A DNA stretch of 64,000 nt from Natronohydrobacter sp. GTDB lineage: Bacteria > Pseudomonadota > Alphaproteobacteria > Rhodobacterales > Rhodobacteraceae. Both the position numbers and the translations under genes were made by a program. The stretch lies in the NCBI GenBank assembly GCA_030603695.1, contig JAUVXF010000004.1, forward strand, positions 124,001 to 188,000. Direction: 5' to 3'. The notes under the pieces are model-generated. The model saw only the letters and a list, made by a program, of their open reading frames with translations. It was not told where the DNA came from and made no database searches. The first letter of the stretch is position 1. Each line of letters starts with the position of its first letter. Shown here piece by piece: positions 1-8,147 of this stretch.

Positions 1-881
1 TGTTCCGCCACGCGGCGGGTGAGGGTGCGAAATTCCATCTCATTGAGGAAATTCATCAGCGCCTCTGGCTCTGGCGCGCGCACTTCCAGATCATCCAGCC
101 CGAAATCCAGCGGCGTATTCTCATCCAGCAAGACCAGCCGTTTGGAAATGCGGATCAGCTCTGCATTGTCTTCCAGGGCGGCGCGGCGCTTGGGTTGTTT
201 GATTTCGCCCGTGCGCGCCAGCAATGTTTCCAGATCGCCAAATTCATTTATTAAAAGTGCGGCGGTTTTGATCCCGATCCCCGGTGCGCCCGGCACATTA
301 TCTACCGAATCGCCCGCCAGGGCCTGCACATCTGCCACCCGCTCTGGCCCGACGCCAAATTTTTCGATCACCTCTTCCACGCCGATCCGCTTGTTTTTCA
401 TCGCGTCCAGCATTTCGACGCCATCACCCACAAGCTGCATCAGATCCTTGTCAGAAGAGATGATCGTCACCCGCCCGCCTGCTTGCCGCGCTTCGCGGGC
501 AAGGGTGGCGATAATGTCATCGGCCTCGTAATCGGCAATTTCTATGCAGGGCAGGTTGAAGGCGCGCGTGGCCTCGCGCGTAAGGGGGAATTGGGGGCGC
601 AGGTCTTCGGGCGGCTCTGGCCGGTTGGCTTTGTAAAGGTCATAAATCTGGTTGCGAAAGGTTTTCGAGGAGTGATCGAAAATCACCGCTGCATGGGTGG
701 GCGCATCATTGCTTGCACCATTCTCGCCCAAGTAGCGCCAGAGCATGTTGCAAAACCCGGCCACAGCACCCACGGGCAAGCCATCGGATTTGCGCGACAG
801 GGGGGGCAGCGCATGATAGGCGCGAAAAATATAGGCCGATCCGTCTATCAGATGCAGATGATGGCCCTTGCCGAATGTCAT
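1..881 (-). CDS. polA: DNA polymerase I, N-terminal part (runs off the left edge)
   Basis: About 293 codons from the start codon are visible, so only the 5'-3' exonuclease domain and the start of what follows lie in the window. This domain removes RNA primers and flap strands in lag-strand and repair synthesis. The protein opens MTFGKGHHLHLIDGSAYIFR, with the metal-binding Asp in LIDGSAY. Further on come IADYEADDIIATLA and ISSDKDLMQLV, both typical of the exonuclease active site, and a helix-hairpin-helix-like GDSVDNVPGAPGIGIKTA. The ATG at 879-881 has an AGGGGG ribosome site a few bases upstream. The zinc-finger gene at 1000-1197 is upstream on the same strand. Family recognition is secure; the polymerase domain is not seen. 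Confidence 0.95.
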   Translation of the reverse strand, partial: MTFGKGHHLHLIDGSAYIFRAYHALPPLSRKSDGLPVGAVAGFCNMLWRYLGENGASNDAPTHAAVIFDHSSKTFRNQIYDLYKANRPEPPEDLRPQFPLTREATRAFNLPCIEIADYEADDIIATLAREARQAGGRVTIISSDKDLMQLVGDGVEMLDAMKNKRIGVEEVIEKFGVGPERVADVQALAGDSVDNVPGAPGIGIKTAALLINEFGDLETLLARTGEIKQPKRRAALEDNAELIRISKRLVLLDENTPLDFGLDDLEVRAPEPEALMNFLNEMEFRTLTRRVAE

Positions 882-999
882 TTGCGCCCCCTTTAAGCGT
901 GATGTTGCTGCGCCATACCCCGCGCGATGTCATGGAAAACACCCCAAAGCGCGCATGGCGCTTGGGGCCGTGTCAGCGCTGGCCTTGCTGTCTGCGCCT

Positions 1000-1197
1000 T
1001 CAGGCTGCCTTGTCGTCGGCGTAATCGCGGTGGATGAAACGCTTGTCGCAATAGGGGCAATCAACGGTGCCTGTTTCCTGGCTAAGGGATAGCCAGACGC
1101 GCGGATGCCCCAGTGCCCCTTCGCCACCATCACAGCAGACGCGCATGGCAGAGACGATCTCGGTTTCCGGGGCGGGGAAGGCGGTATCGGGGGTCAT
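1000..1197 (-). CDS. zf-CHCC zinc-finger domain protein (65 aa)
   Basis: This small protein has the arrangement of the zf-CHCC family (related to the zinc-binding NDUFS6/Lpar-type subunit associated with complex I). Visible ligands are CDGGEGALGHPRVWL followed by GTVDCPYCDKRF, giving Cys, His and a C-x2-C pair. Its function in bacteria is not well defined. It lies 118 bp upstream of polA on the same strand, so the two may share a transcript. Overlapping readings in other frames look like shadows. Confidence 0.8.
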   Translation of the reverse strand: MTPDTAFPAPETEIVSAMRVCCDGGEGALGHPRVWLSLSQETGTVDCPYCDKRFIHRDYADDKAA

Positions 1198-1328
1198 TTC
1201 AGGTCATGTCCTTGTCGGCAATGGCAAGCTGCATTAGGTCTGGCCCCAACATACCCGGTTTGGCGCGCAGGACAAGGCTGCTTGGGCTAAGGCTGTCGGG
1301 AAATGATGGGCAAAGAGGGACAGAGATA

Positions 1329-2276
1329 ATGCAAAACGCCATAGAGATCACGGGCCTGCGCAAGATTTACGGCGCGCAAAAAGGCGCGGGGCCAAAAGAG
1401 GCGCTGAAAGGTGTTGATCTGGCCATCCCGGCGGGCAGTATCTTTGGCCTGTTGGGGCCAAATGGTGCGGGCAAATCCACCCTTATCAACATACTTGCAG
1501 GGCTTGTGACCAAAACTTCCGGGCAGGTGCGCATCTGGGGCTTTGATCAGGATGTGAACCCGCGCCAATCGCGTGCCGCCATTGGCGTGATGCCGCAAGA
1601 GCTGAACATGGATCCTTTCTTCACCCCGCGCGGCGCGCTGGAGGTGCAGGCGGGCCTCTATGGCGTGCCCAAAAGCCAGCGCCGCACGGATGAGATTTTG
1701 GCCCTGATTGGCCTGTCGGACAAGGCCGAGGCCTATGCCCGCACGCTATCTGGCGGGATGCGCCGGCGGTTGTTGCTGGGCAAGGCGCTGGTGCACCGCC
1801 CGCAAGTGCTGGTGCTGGATGAGCCTACGGCAGGCGTGGATATCGAATTGCGCCAAATGCTCTGGGCCAATGTGCGCAAGCTGAATGAACAGGGCATGAC
1901 CATTATCCTGACCACGCATTATCTGGAAGAAGCACAGGAAATGTGTGACGAAATCGCCATCATCAACCACGGAGCTGTGGTGGTGCAGGACAAGACTTCG
2001 GCCCTTTTGGGGCGGCTGGATGCCAAAACCCTGCTGTTGCGGCTGGATGGGCCTGTGCCTGATCTGGAACTGCCCGAAGGGGTGCAGTGTGACACCCGCG
2101 CCGATGGCATGCTGGCGCTGACCTATCGGCGCTCTCAGGTCAGCGCCGGGCAGCTTTTGGCCGCGGTGGCGGCAGCGGGTGGCGCAATCAGCGATGTGTC
2201 CAGCGAAGACCCAAATCTGGAAGATGTATTCCTTGCCCTGACAGCAGGGGCGGCGCCAGAGCCTAAATCCGCTTGA
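1329..2276 (+). CDS. ABC-2 type transporter, ATP-binding protein (315 aa)
   Basis: An ABC ATPase of the YadG/daunorubicin-resistance type that would power an ABC-2 exporter in the inner membrane. Visible motifs are Walker A GPNGAGKST (residues 43-51), signature LSGGMRRRL, Walker B VLVLDEPTAGVD and the switch histidine in ILTTHYLEEA. The C-terminal 100 residues form the usual accessory domain. The ATG at 1329 is chosen over earlier in-frame codons because AGAGGGA lies just upstream and family homology begins there. The expected permease gene is not adjacent: the next gene is convergent and overlaps by 14 bp. The substrate is unknown. Confidence 0.88.
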   Translation: MQNAIEITGLRKIYGAQKGAGPKEALKGVDLAIPAGSIFGLLGPNGAGKSTLINILAGLVTKTSGQVRIWGFDQDVNPRQSRAAIGVMPQELNMDPFFTPRGALEVQAGLYGVPKSQRRTDEILALIGLSDKAEAYARTLSGGMRRRLLLGKALVHRPQVLVLDEPTAGVDIELRQMLWANVRKLNEQGMTIILTTHYLEEAQEMCDEIAIINHGAVVVQDKTSALLGRLDAKTLLLRLDGPVPDLELPEGVQCDTRADGMLALTYRRSQVSAGQLLAAVAAAGGAISDVSSEDPNLEDVFLALTAGAAPEPKSA

Positions 2277-3570
2277 GGCTGAGGCGCGTGATGCGGTTGC
2301 CATCGCGCGCAAGGATTTTGAAGCGGCAGCCGTGGAACGAGAAAACCTGCCCTTCTTCGGGGATGGATTGTGCCTCGTGGATAACCAATCCGGCAATGGT
2401 CACGGCTTCCTCGTCTGGCAGTGTCCATTCCAGCGTGCGGTTCAGATCGCGGATTGTCATGGCGCCATCTACCAACACTTCGCCTGTATCTGTGATTTCC
2501 ACCTCTGGCGCATGGGTGGTATCGTATTCATCCTCAATCTCGCCCACGATCTCTTCCAGAATATCTTCCAGAGTGATCAGCCCTTGCAGCGCGCCGTATT
2601 CATCTACGACCAGCGCAAAATGCAGCCGCAAGCGCAGAAACTCTTTCATCTGCTCATCCAGCGGGGTGGTATCGGGCACGAAATAGGGTGGGCGGGCCAG
2701 CGCGCTCAGATCTAAAGCGCCAATAGCGCCGTAATTGCCCCCTGCCTCGACAACAAGGCTGTGCATGGCGCGCACCAGATCGCGGGCATAGAGAATACCG
2801 ATAATGTTTTCGGGGTCTTCGCGATACATCGGAAGGCGCGAATGGGGCGAGTTGATGCATTTCGCAATGATCTCTTCAATGGGATCATCGGCATTGATGG
2901 TTTCAATCTGGCTGCGGTGCAGCATGATTTCTTCGACCGTGCGCTCTGACAGATCCAGCGCGCCCAACAACCTGTCACGATGTTCTTTCTCGACCGACCC
3001 TGTGGAATGCCCCAGCGCCAAGGTGCCCGCAATCTCTTCATGCACGGACATGATATGGCTGTCGGGATCAATCGTTACCCCAAAGAGCGCCAGCACGCGC
3101 CGCACCACAAAGCGAACCACCGCCACGATGGGCGAAAACACTGCAACCACCCAGCGCAAGGCGGGCGCGACCCGGATTGCGGCAGATTCTGGCGCAGAGA
3201 TGGCATAGGTTTTGGGCATCACTTCGGCAAAGACAAGCACCAGCAGTGTCATGACCAGCGTGGCCAGCGCCACGCCACTATCGCCAAAGACGCGCGTAAA
3301 CAGGGCTGTTGCAATAGAGGCGGCCAGAATATTGACCATGTTATTGCCCAGCAGGATCGCGCCAATCAGGCGCTCGCTATCCTCTGTCAGGGTTAGCGCG
3401 GTGTGCGCGCCCCGTGCGCCTTTGTCGGCCTGCGCTTTCAGTTTGCCCCGGCTGGAGGCCGTCAGCGCAGTTTCAGACCCAGAGAAAAATCCCGAAATTA
3501 TCAGCAAGATCAGGATCGCACCAATGCTGACCCAGAACGCCGTATCTATATAGGTGGCGAAATCGCCCAT
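2263..3570 (-). CDS. CorC/HlyC-family CNNM and CBS domain membrane protein (435 aa)
   Basis: A member of the hemolysin C / CorC group: an N-terminal CNNM (DUF21) membrane domain, a CBS pair and a C-terminal CorC_HlyC domain. The proteins are linked to Mg2+/Co2+ efflux. Several hydrophobic segments occupy roughly residues 5-170 (for example [18 protein letters not shown]). The CBS region includes [14 protein letters not shown] and [20 protein letters not shown], and the end of the protein is rich in acidic turns. The start is set at MGDFATYI, which has AAAGGG upstream; the open frame extends further but without homology. It converges with the ABC ATPase gene and overlaps its 3' end by 14 bp. 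Confidence 0.9.
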   Translation of the reverse strand: MGDFATYIDTAFWVSIGAILILLIISGFFSGSETALTASSRGKLKAQADKGARGAHTALTLTEDSERLIGAILLGNNMVNILAASIATALFTRVFGDSGVALATLVMTLLVLVFAEVMPKTYAISAPESAAIRVAPALRWVVAVFSPIVAVVRFVVRRVLALFGVTIDPDSHIMSVHEEIAGTLALGHSTGSVEKEHRDRLLGALDLSERTVEEIMLHRSQIETINADDPIEEIIAKCINSPHSRLPMYREDPENIIGILYARDLVRAMHSLVVEAGGNYGAIGALDLSALARPPYFVPDTTPLDEQMKEFLRLRLHFALVVDEYGALQGLITLEDILEEIVGEIEDEYDTTHAPEVEITDTGEVLVDGAMTIRDLNRTLEWTLPDEEAVTIAGLVIHEAQSIPEEGQVFSFHGCRFKILARDGNRITRLSLKRI

Positions 3571-3646
3571 GTGGCCCTTTGTCCCGATTATCTTACGCCG
3601 CAGCGCATGGAGGTCTTTTAAATCGTTGGGGCTGGCGCGTCCAGCA

Positions 3647-3753
3647 CTAGAGCGCATCGCGCTCATTCGCAGTCACGCGACCCACTCTTGCCTTAAGTGG
3701 TCGCATGTCTTTTTGCGCAAAACCGGTTCCCACTTTTGCGCGACATGCTCTAG
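3647..3753. repeat. Hairpin-forming intergenic repeat, copy A
   Basis: A 107-bp element bounded by CTAGAGC at one end and its inverse GCTCTAG at the other. It contains a hairpin in which GCATGTC...GACATGC forms the outer stem and GCGCAAAA...TTTTGCGC the inner stem, with ACCGGT in the loop. A closely matching copy lies at 7974-8138. Copy A sits between the divergent CorC-like gene and prfA, within the prfA leader region. The design resembles the short palindromic intergenic elements (RIME-like) known from Rhizobiales; the relation is an inference. Confidence 0.8.
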
Positions 3754-3811
3754 CACCATTCTGTGCCAAGATGTCTTGACCGTCGGGCAGAGTTTGGCCA
3801 CTACGGCGCTT

Positions 3812-4867
3812 ATGTTCGCCGCAGAAACACTGGATCAAATCACACGCCGTTTCGGCTTTCTGGAAGCGCGCCTTATGGAAGGGGTCGCGCCGGAAGAGAT
3901 TGGCGCGGTGACGCGCGAATATTCCGAGTTGAAACCTGTCGTGGCCCAGATTGCCGCCTATCAGGCCGCGATTGCCGCGCGCCGCGAGGCCGAGGCGCTG
4001 CGCCATGATCCCGAAATGCGCGATCTGGCCTTGGAAGAACTGGCCAAGGTGGAACGCAACCTGCCCGCGCTGGAACAGGCATTGCGCCTTGCCCTTCTGC
4101 CGCGCGATGCTGCCGATGCAAAGCCCGCGCTGATTGAATTGCGCCCCGGAACAGGCGGCGAGGAGGCCAGCCTTTTCGCTGCCGATTTGCTGCGCATGTA
4201 TCAGCGTTATGCAGAAGGGCGGGGCTGGCAGGTGCAGATGGTCAGCCAGTCTGAAACAGAGCTTGGCGGGCTGCGCGAGGCTGTGATGCGGATTGTGGGC
4301 GAGGGCGTTTTCGCGCGGCTGAAATTCGAATCCGGCGTGCACCGGGTGCAGCGCGTGCCTGTCACCGAATCGGGGGGGCGGATACATACCTCTGCGGCCA
4401 CAGTTGCCGTGCTGCCCGAAGCGGAAGAGGTGGATATCGACATTCCCGCGCAAGATATCCGCATTGATACCATGCGCGCCTCTGGGGCAGGGGGGCAGCA
4501 TGTGAACACCACCGATTCTGCCGTGCGGATCACCCATATCCCCAGCGGAATTGTGGTCACATCTTCTGAGAAATCGCAGCATCAGAACCGCGCGATTGCC
4601 ATGCAGGTCTTGCGGGCGAAGCTTTATGACATGGAGCGCCAGCGCGCGGCGGAGGCCCGCGCCGATGCGCGCAAGGCGCAAGTGGGATCGGGGGATCGTT
4701 CAGAGCGTATCCGCACCTATAATTTCCCCCAAGGCCGCATGACGGATCACCGGATAAACCTGACGCTGTATAAGCTGGACGCCATCTTGCAAGGTGATCT
4801 GGACGAGGTGATTGACGCGCTGATTGCGGCCGATCAGGCCGCGCGGCTGGCCGAGATGGAAGCCTGA
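3812..4867 (+). CDS. prfA: Peptide chain release factor 1 (351 aa)
   Basis: Reads UAA and UAG stop codons and triggers hydrolysis of peptidyl-tRNA in the ribosome. The catalytic GGQ is at residues 227-229 within [10 protein letters not shown]. The tripeptide anticodon region lies upstream of it, and the [19 protein letters not shown] stretch is characteristic of the family. The ATG at 3812 begins [10 protein letters not shown], in line with family length; an upstream open stretch crosses repeat copy A and is not coding. No good Shine-Dalgarno is visible. Its stop overlaps the prmC start (TGATG), so the factor and its methylase are coupled. Confidence 0.96.
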   Translation: MFAAETLDQITRRFGFLEARLMEGVAPEEIGAVTREYSELKPVVAQIAAYQAAIAARREAEALRHDPEMRDLALEELAKVERNLPALEQALRLALLPRDAADAKPALIELRPGTGGEEASLFAADLLRMYQRYAEGRGWQVQMVSQSETELGGLREAVMRIVGEGVFARLKFESGVHRVQRVPVTESGGRIHTSAATVAVLPEAEEVDIDIPAQDIRIDTMRASGAGGQHVNTTDSAVRITHIPSGIVVTSSEKSQHQNRAIAMQVLRAKLYDMERQRAAEARADARKAQVGSGDRSERIRTYNFPQGRMTDHRINLTLYKLDAILQGDLDEVIDALIAADQAARLAEMEA

Positions 4868-5730
4868 TGCACAGTGCCGCGCCCACAGGCCAAACCCTGT
4901 TGGCGGCAGGGGTGGCGCGGTTGCGCGCTGCGGGCATAGAGGGGGCCGCGCGCGATGCGCGCTGGCTTTTGGCACATGCGCTGGGGATAGCGCCGGATCG
5001 GCTGACGCTGGTTTTGCCCGATCCTGTGCCAGCCGATCAAGAAGCGGCTTTCACGCGCGCAATAGACGCGCGCGCGCAGCACCAGCCTGTTGCCCAGATC
5101 ATCGGCCAGCGCCTGTTCTGGGGGCGCAGTTTTCGGGTTACCCCCGATGTGCTGGATCCACGGCCAGAAACAGAAACCCTGATTGCCGCCGCGCTGGAGC
5201 ATGATTTCAGCGCAGTGCTGGATCTGGGCACAGGCAGCGGTGCGATTATCCTGACATTGCTGGCCGAACGTGCGGGCGCGCTCGGGCTGGCGGTGGATAT
5301 GTCGGCCAAGGCGCTGGAGGTGGCGCGCGCCAATGCGGCGGCGCTGGGGTTGGAGGGGCGGGTGCAATTTCGCGCCTCTGACTGGTGGCAAACGGTGACA
5401 GGCAATTTTGATCTGATCGTGTCGAACCCGCCCTATATTGCTGCGCCTGATTACGCGGCCCTTGCCCCCGATCTGCGCCTGTGGGAGCCGCGCATGGCCC
5501 TTGTGCCGGAGGGTTGCGATGGCACCGGGCTTGCCGCCTATCGCGCCATTATCGCGCAGGCCCCGGAATTTTTACGCCCCGGCGGCTGGCTGATGGTGGA
5601 AATCGGGCTGGGGCAGGGGCCAGCGGTGCAAGCGCTGATGGAAGATGTCGGGCTTGGCGCGGTTCATACCCTGCCCGATCTGACAGGGCGTGGGCGGGTG
5701 GTGGCTGCACAGGCTGTTGCAAGCCTGTAA
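4867..5730 (+). CDS. prmC: Release factor glutamine methyltransferase (287 aa)
   Basis: Methylates the glutamine of the GGQ motif in release factors, using S-adenosylmethionine. The SAM-binding motif DLGTGSGAIIL and the substrate-glutamine motif NPPY (starting at N187) are both present, together with an N-terminal helical substrate-binding region. The start codon overlaps the prfA stop, giving tight coupling to the gene for its substrate. Length is normal for the family. Confidence 0.96.
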   Translation: MHSAAPTGQTLLAAGVARLRAAGIEGAARDARWLLAHALGIAPDRLTLVLPDPVPADQEAAFTRAIDARAQHQPVAQIIGQRLFWGRSFRVTPDVLDPRPETETLIAAALEHDFSAVLDLGTGSGAIILTLLAERAGALGLAVDMSAKALEVARANAAALGLEGRVQFRASDWWQTVTGNFDLIVSNPPYIAAPDYAALAPDLRLWEPRMALVPEGCDGTGLAAYRAIIAQAPEFLRPGGWLMVEIGLGQGPAVQALMEDVGLGAVHTLPDLTGRGRVVAAQAVASL

Positions 5731-5943
5731 GCTATGGCAAATCTGCCAAATCCCGCGCGAAATTCAGTTTTTCAGGGGATGGGGCTTGCCATGTGCCGCC
5801 AAGCGTGCCATCTGAAGGACACGGCAGCGGCGCAAAAGAGGCGCTGCGCCTGATGCTCCCATCTCTGCAGTCCGGCTAGGCGCGCAGCGCAATTACCCGA
5901 ACAGGCTGCACGGCATGCCATTACAGGCAGGATATAGTTACGC

Positions 5944-6756
5944 ATGAGATCCACCAACAAACGTTCGCGTTCAAAGTCGAACCGCCCCAAGACACTTGGG
6001 AACATTGTCAACCGCGTGTTTGACAGCTCTGGCCCAGAGGGCAAAGTGCGCGGCACGCCGCAGCAGATCATTGAAAAATATCAGGTTCTGGCGCGTGATG
6101 CACAATTGTCCAATGATCGCGTGGCGGCTGAGAATTTTCAGCAACATGCAGAGCATTACACCCGCATGCTGGCCCAAGCCACCCGCGAAATGCAGGCAGA
6201 GCAGGACGCCCGCCGCCAGTCGCAGGATGACCGCAATCGCCAGTTTCAGGATGATCGCCGCCAGAATCACGACGAGCGTGGGCCAAACCAGCCGCGCCAC
6301 CAGTCGCAGCGCCCGCAGCAAGACGACGATCAAGGCCAGCGCAGCAAGCCGCATTATGCCGAGAGCGCCCATGATGAGCTGGATCAAAGCGCATTTTCGG
6401 TTCAGGACTTCGATGATACCGGAACAGATGGTGCCGTGCTTGTTGAAACACCGGAAAGCCATTCTGTAGCCGAAGCGCAGAAAGCCGATACAGCGCCGGT
6501 CCCGGCGCCAGACCACAAGCCGCGCGCGCCGCAGGCAGACTCTGCCGCACCACGGCAGGACAAGCCCGCCAATCGGCGCAAGCCCCGCGCGCCACGGCCC
6601 ACCGAGGGGGCAGCCACAGAACCCGTGGCAGCGCAGGGCGCGGAAAACACGAATGCGCAGGGGCCAAAACCCAAGCGTATCCAGCGCAAGCCGCGCAAGC
6701 CGGAAGAGGGGCAGAGCACCCCTGCCGCGCAACAAACCCCCTCTGCGGCAGAGTGA
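5944..6756 (+). CDS. DUF4167 domain protein (270 aa)
   Basis: The first ~85 residues form a conserved DUF4167 domain (basic MRSTNKRSRSKSNRPK, then TLGNIVNRVFDSSGPEGKVRGT and HAEHYTRML). The rest, roughly residues 90-270, is low complexity: Gln, Asp, Arg, then Ala, Pro and Lys, ending in basic patches such as PKRIQRKPRKP. This looks disordered and nucleic-acid-friendly. The function is unknown. A GGCAGGA ribosome site precedes the ATG, and an intrinsic terminator follows at 6771-6798. It lies 213 bp after prmC in the same direction; that gap holds no recognisable gene. Confidence 0.85.
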   Translation: MRSTNKRSRSKSNRPKTLGNIVNRVFDSSGPEGKVRGTPQQIIEKYQVLARDAQLSNDRVAAENFQQHAEHYTRMLAQATREMQAEQDARRQSQDDRNRQFQDDRRQNHDERGPNQPRHQSQRPQQDDDQGQRSKPHYAESAHDELDQSAFSVQDFDDTGTDGAVLVETPESHSVAEAQKADTAPVPAPDHKPRAPQADSAAPRQDKPANRRKPRAPRPTEGAATEPVAAQGAENTNAQGPKPKRIQRKPRKPEEGQSTPAAQQTPSAAE

Positions 6757-6770
6757 ATCAGAACGCGGAA

Positions 6771-6798
6771 AGGCTCTTGCACCAGCAAGAGCCTTTTT
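6771..6798 (+). terminator. Intrinsic terminator after the DUF4167 gene
   Basis: A perfect 10-bp stem AGGCTCTTGC / GCAAGAGCCT with loop ACCA is followed by a T run (6794-6798). It sits 15 bp after the DUF4167 stop and only 4 bp from the end of the convergent flavin reductase gene. Confidence 0.85.
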
Positions 6799-6801
6799 CG
6801 G

Positions 6802-7407
6802 TTATGTGCCGGGCCGCTTCAGGCTGAACACCTGTTCCACCGCCGTATAATCCTGATAGCCGCACCGGGCGAGAGGGCGGTAGCGCGTGATATCAAACAT
6901 GCCGTCCACAAGGCAATCATCGCGCAGATGCACGCCCACCACTTCGCCCAAAACCAGAAAATTGGCCGCGCCTTCCAGCCGGACAATCTGTGTCATCCGG
7001 CATTCCAGCGCGGCGGGCGCACCAGCCACCCGCGAGGCCGCGATCATGTGGCAATCCTCGCGTGCAAGCCCTGCATGGGTGAATTCATCCACCTCGCGCG
7101 GCCATGGGCCAGAGCTGGCATTCATCGCATCGCGCGCGGCCATTTCCACCACATTTACACAAAACACACCCGTTTCACGGATATTGGCAACGGTGTCCTT
7201 GGTATCTGCGCGGTCGGGTTTGGCGCTGGTAGAGGCAAACATCACCTGTGGCGGCACATAGGCCACAGCATTGAAAAACGAATAGGGGGCCAGATTATCC
7301 TGTCCATCTGCCCCGCGTGTGGAAATCCAGCCAATCGGGCGTGGGGTGACAATGGCATTGAACGGGTTATGGGGCAGGCCGTGGCCTGTGCGGGGTTCGT
7401 AGAACAT
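6802..7407 (-). CDS. Flavin reductase family protein (201 aa)
   Basis: An FMN-binding split-barrel protein of the flavin reductase (DIM6/NTAB) family, which reduces free flavin or binds FMN. Visible family features are NAIVTPRPIGWISTRG at the start, NLAPYSFFNAVAYVPPQVMF, and TVANIRETGVFCVNVV. The start at MFYEPRTGHG is set by AAAGG a few bases upstream. The physiological partner is unknown. It converges with the DUF4167 gene and is divergent from the GNAT gene at 7492. Confidence 0.85.
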   Translation of the reverse strand: MFYEPRTGHGLPHNPFNAIVTPRPIGWISTRGADGQDNLAPYSFFNAVAYVPPQVMFASTSAKPDRADTKDTVANIRETGVFCVNVVEMAARDAMNASSGPWPREVDEFTHAGLAREDCHMIAASRVAGAPAALECRMTQIVRLEGAANFLVLGEVVGVHLRDDCLVDGMFDITRYRPLARCGYQDYTAVEQVFSLKRPGT

Positions 7408-7491
7408 GCGCGCCTTTCTGTGATCTGTTTGCGTGTAACCTAGTGCCATGCTACTGGCGCGGCCAGCGCCGAATGCGGCGGGGGGCAAAGC

Positions 7492-7977
7492 ATGCAGCTT
7501 TTTCAGGAAACACCTGCCGATTGGTGGGAGGTCGAGGCGCTTTATGACCTGTGCTTTGCGCCGGGGCGCGAGGCCCTGTCTTCTTACAGGCTGCGCGAAG
7601 GTGTGGCCCCTGTGGCGGATTTATGTCTGTTGCTGCGCGATGAAAATGGTCTGGCCGCCGCGATCCGCTATTGGCCGGTGCAGATTGGCGGGGCCGAGGT
7701 GCTGCTTTTGGGCCCGATTGCCGTTCATCCCACCCATCAGGGCGAAGGTTTGGGCGGTTGGCTGATGCGCGAAAGCCTTGGCCGCGCCGCCCGGCTTGGG
7801 TTTGGCCGCGTGCTGCTGGTGGGGGATGAACCCTATTACCGCCGCTTCGGGTTTACGCGGCTGGAGGGCGTGATCATGCCGCCCCCCACCAACCCCGCCC
7901 GCGTGCTGGGGCTGGAGTTGGAGGCAGGCGCGTGGCAGGGGGTGCGCGGCGAAGTGGGCAAGCATCTGCCCGGCTAG
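7492..7977 (+). CDS. GNAT-family N-acetyltransferase (161 aa)
   Basis: A single GNAT domain. The acetyl-CoA pyrophosphate-binding stretch is VHPTHQGEGLGGWLMRES, preceded by the strand LLLGPIAV and followed by LVGDEPYYRRFGF, which is typical of the YhbS-like subgroup. The acceptor substrate is unknown. GGGGGG lies before the ATG. The TAG stop coincides with the left CTAG end of repeat copy B. Confidence 0.88.
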   Translation: MQLFQETPADWWEVEALYDLCFAPGREALSSYRLREGVAPVADLCLLLRDENGLAAAIRYWPVQIGGAEVLLLGPIAVHPTHQGEGLGGWLMRESLGRAARLGFGRVLLVGDEPYYRRFGFTRLEGVIMPPPTNPARVLGLELEAGAWQGVRGEVGKHLPG

Positions 7978-8138
7978 GGCGTGTCACGTTCATTCGCAGT
8001 CACGCGACCCACGGGAACCTTAAGTGGTCGCATGTCTCTTTGCGCAAAACCGGCTTCCAATTTTGCGCGACATGTTCTTGGGTGGTCGCATGTCTTTTTG
8101 CGCAAAACCGGTTCCCACTTTTGCGCGACATGCTCTAG
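7974..8138. repeat. Hairpin-forming intergenic repeat, copy B (two hairpin units)
   Basis: A 165-bp element bounded by CTAG, sharing the start ATTCGCAGTCACGCGACCCA and the TTAAGTGGTCGCATGTCT core with copy A at 3647-3753. It has two tandem hairpin units (about 8024-8080 and 8081-8138), both with GCATGTC-GCGCAAAA...TTTTGCGC-GACATG; the second unit matches copy A almost base for base. It fills the gap between the convergent GNAT and ptsP genes and could end transcription from either side. Confidence 0.8.
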
Positions 8139-8147
8139 CCGCGCCTC

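Noticed and set aside
3554-3811. N-terminal extension of prfA
   Set aside because: The open frame upstream of 3812 crosses the hairpin repeat copy A and has no family homology; RF1 length is right from 3812.
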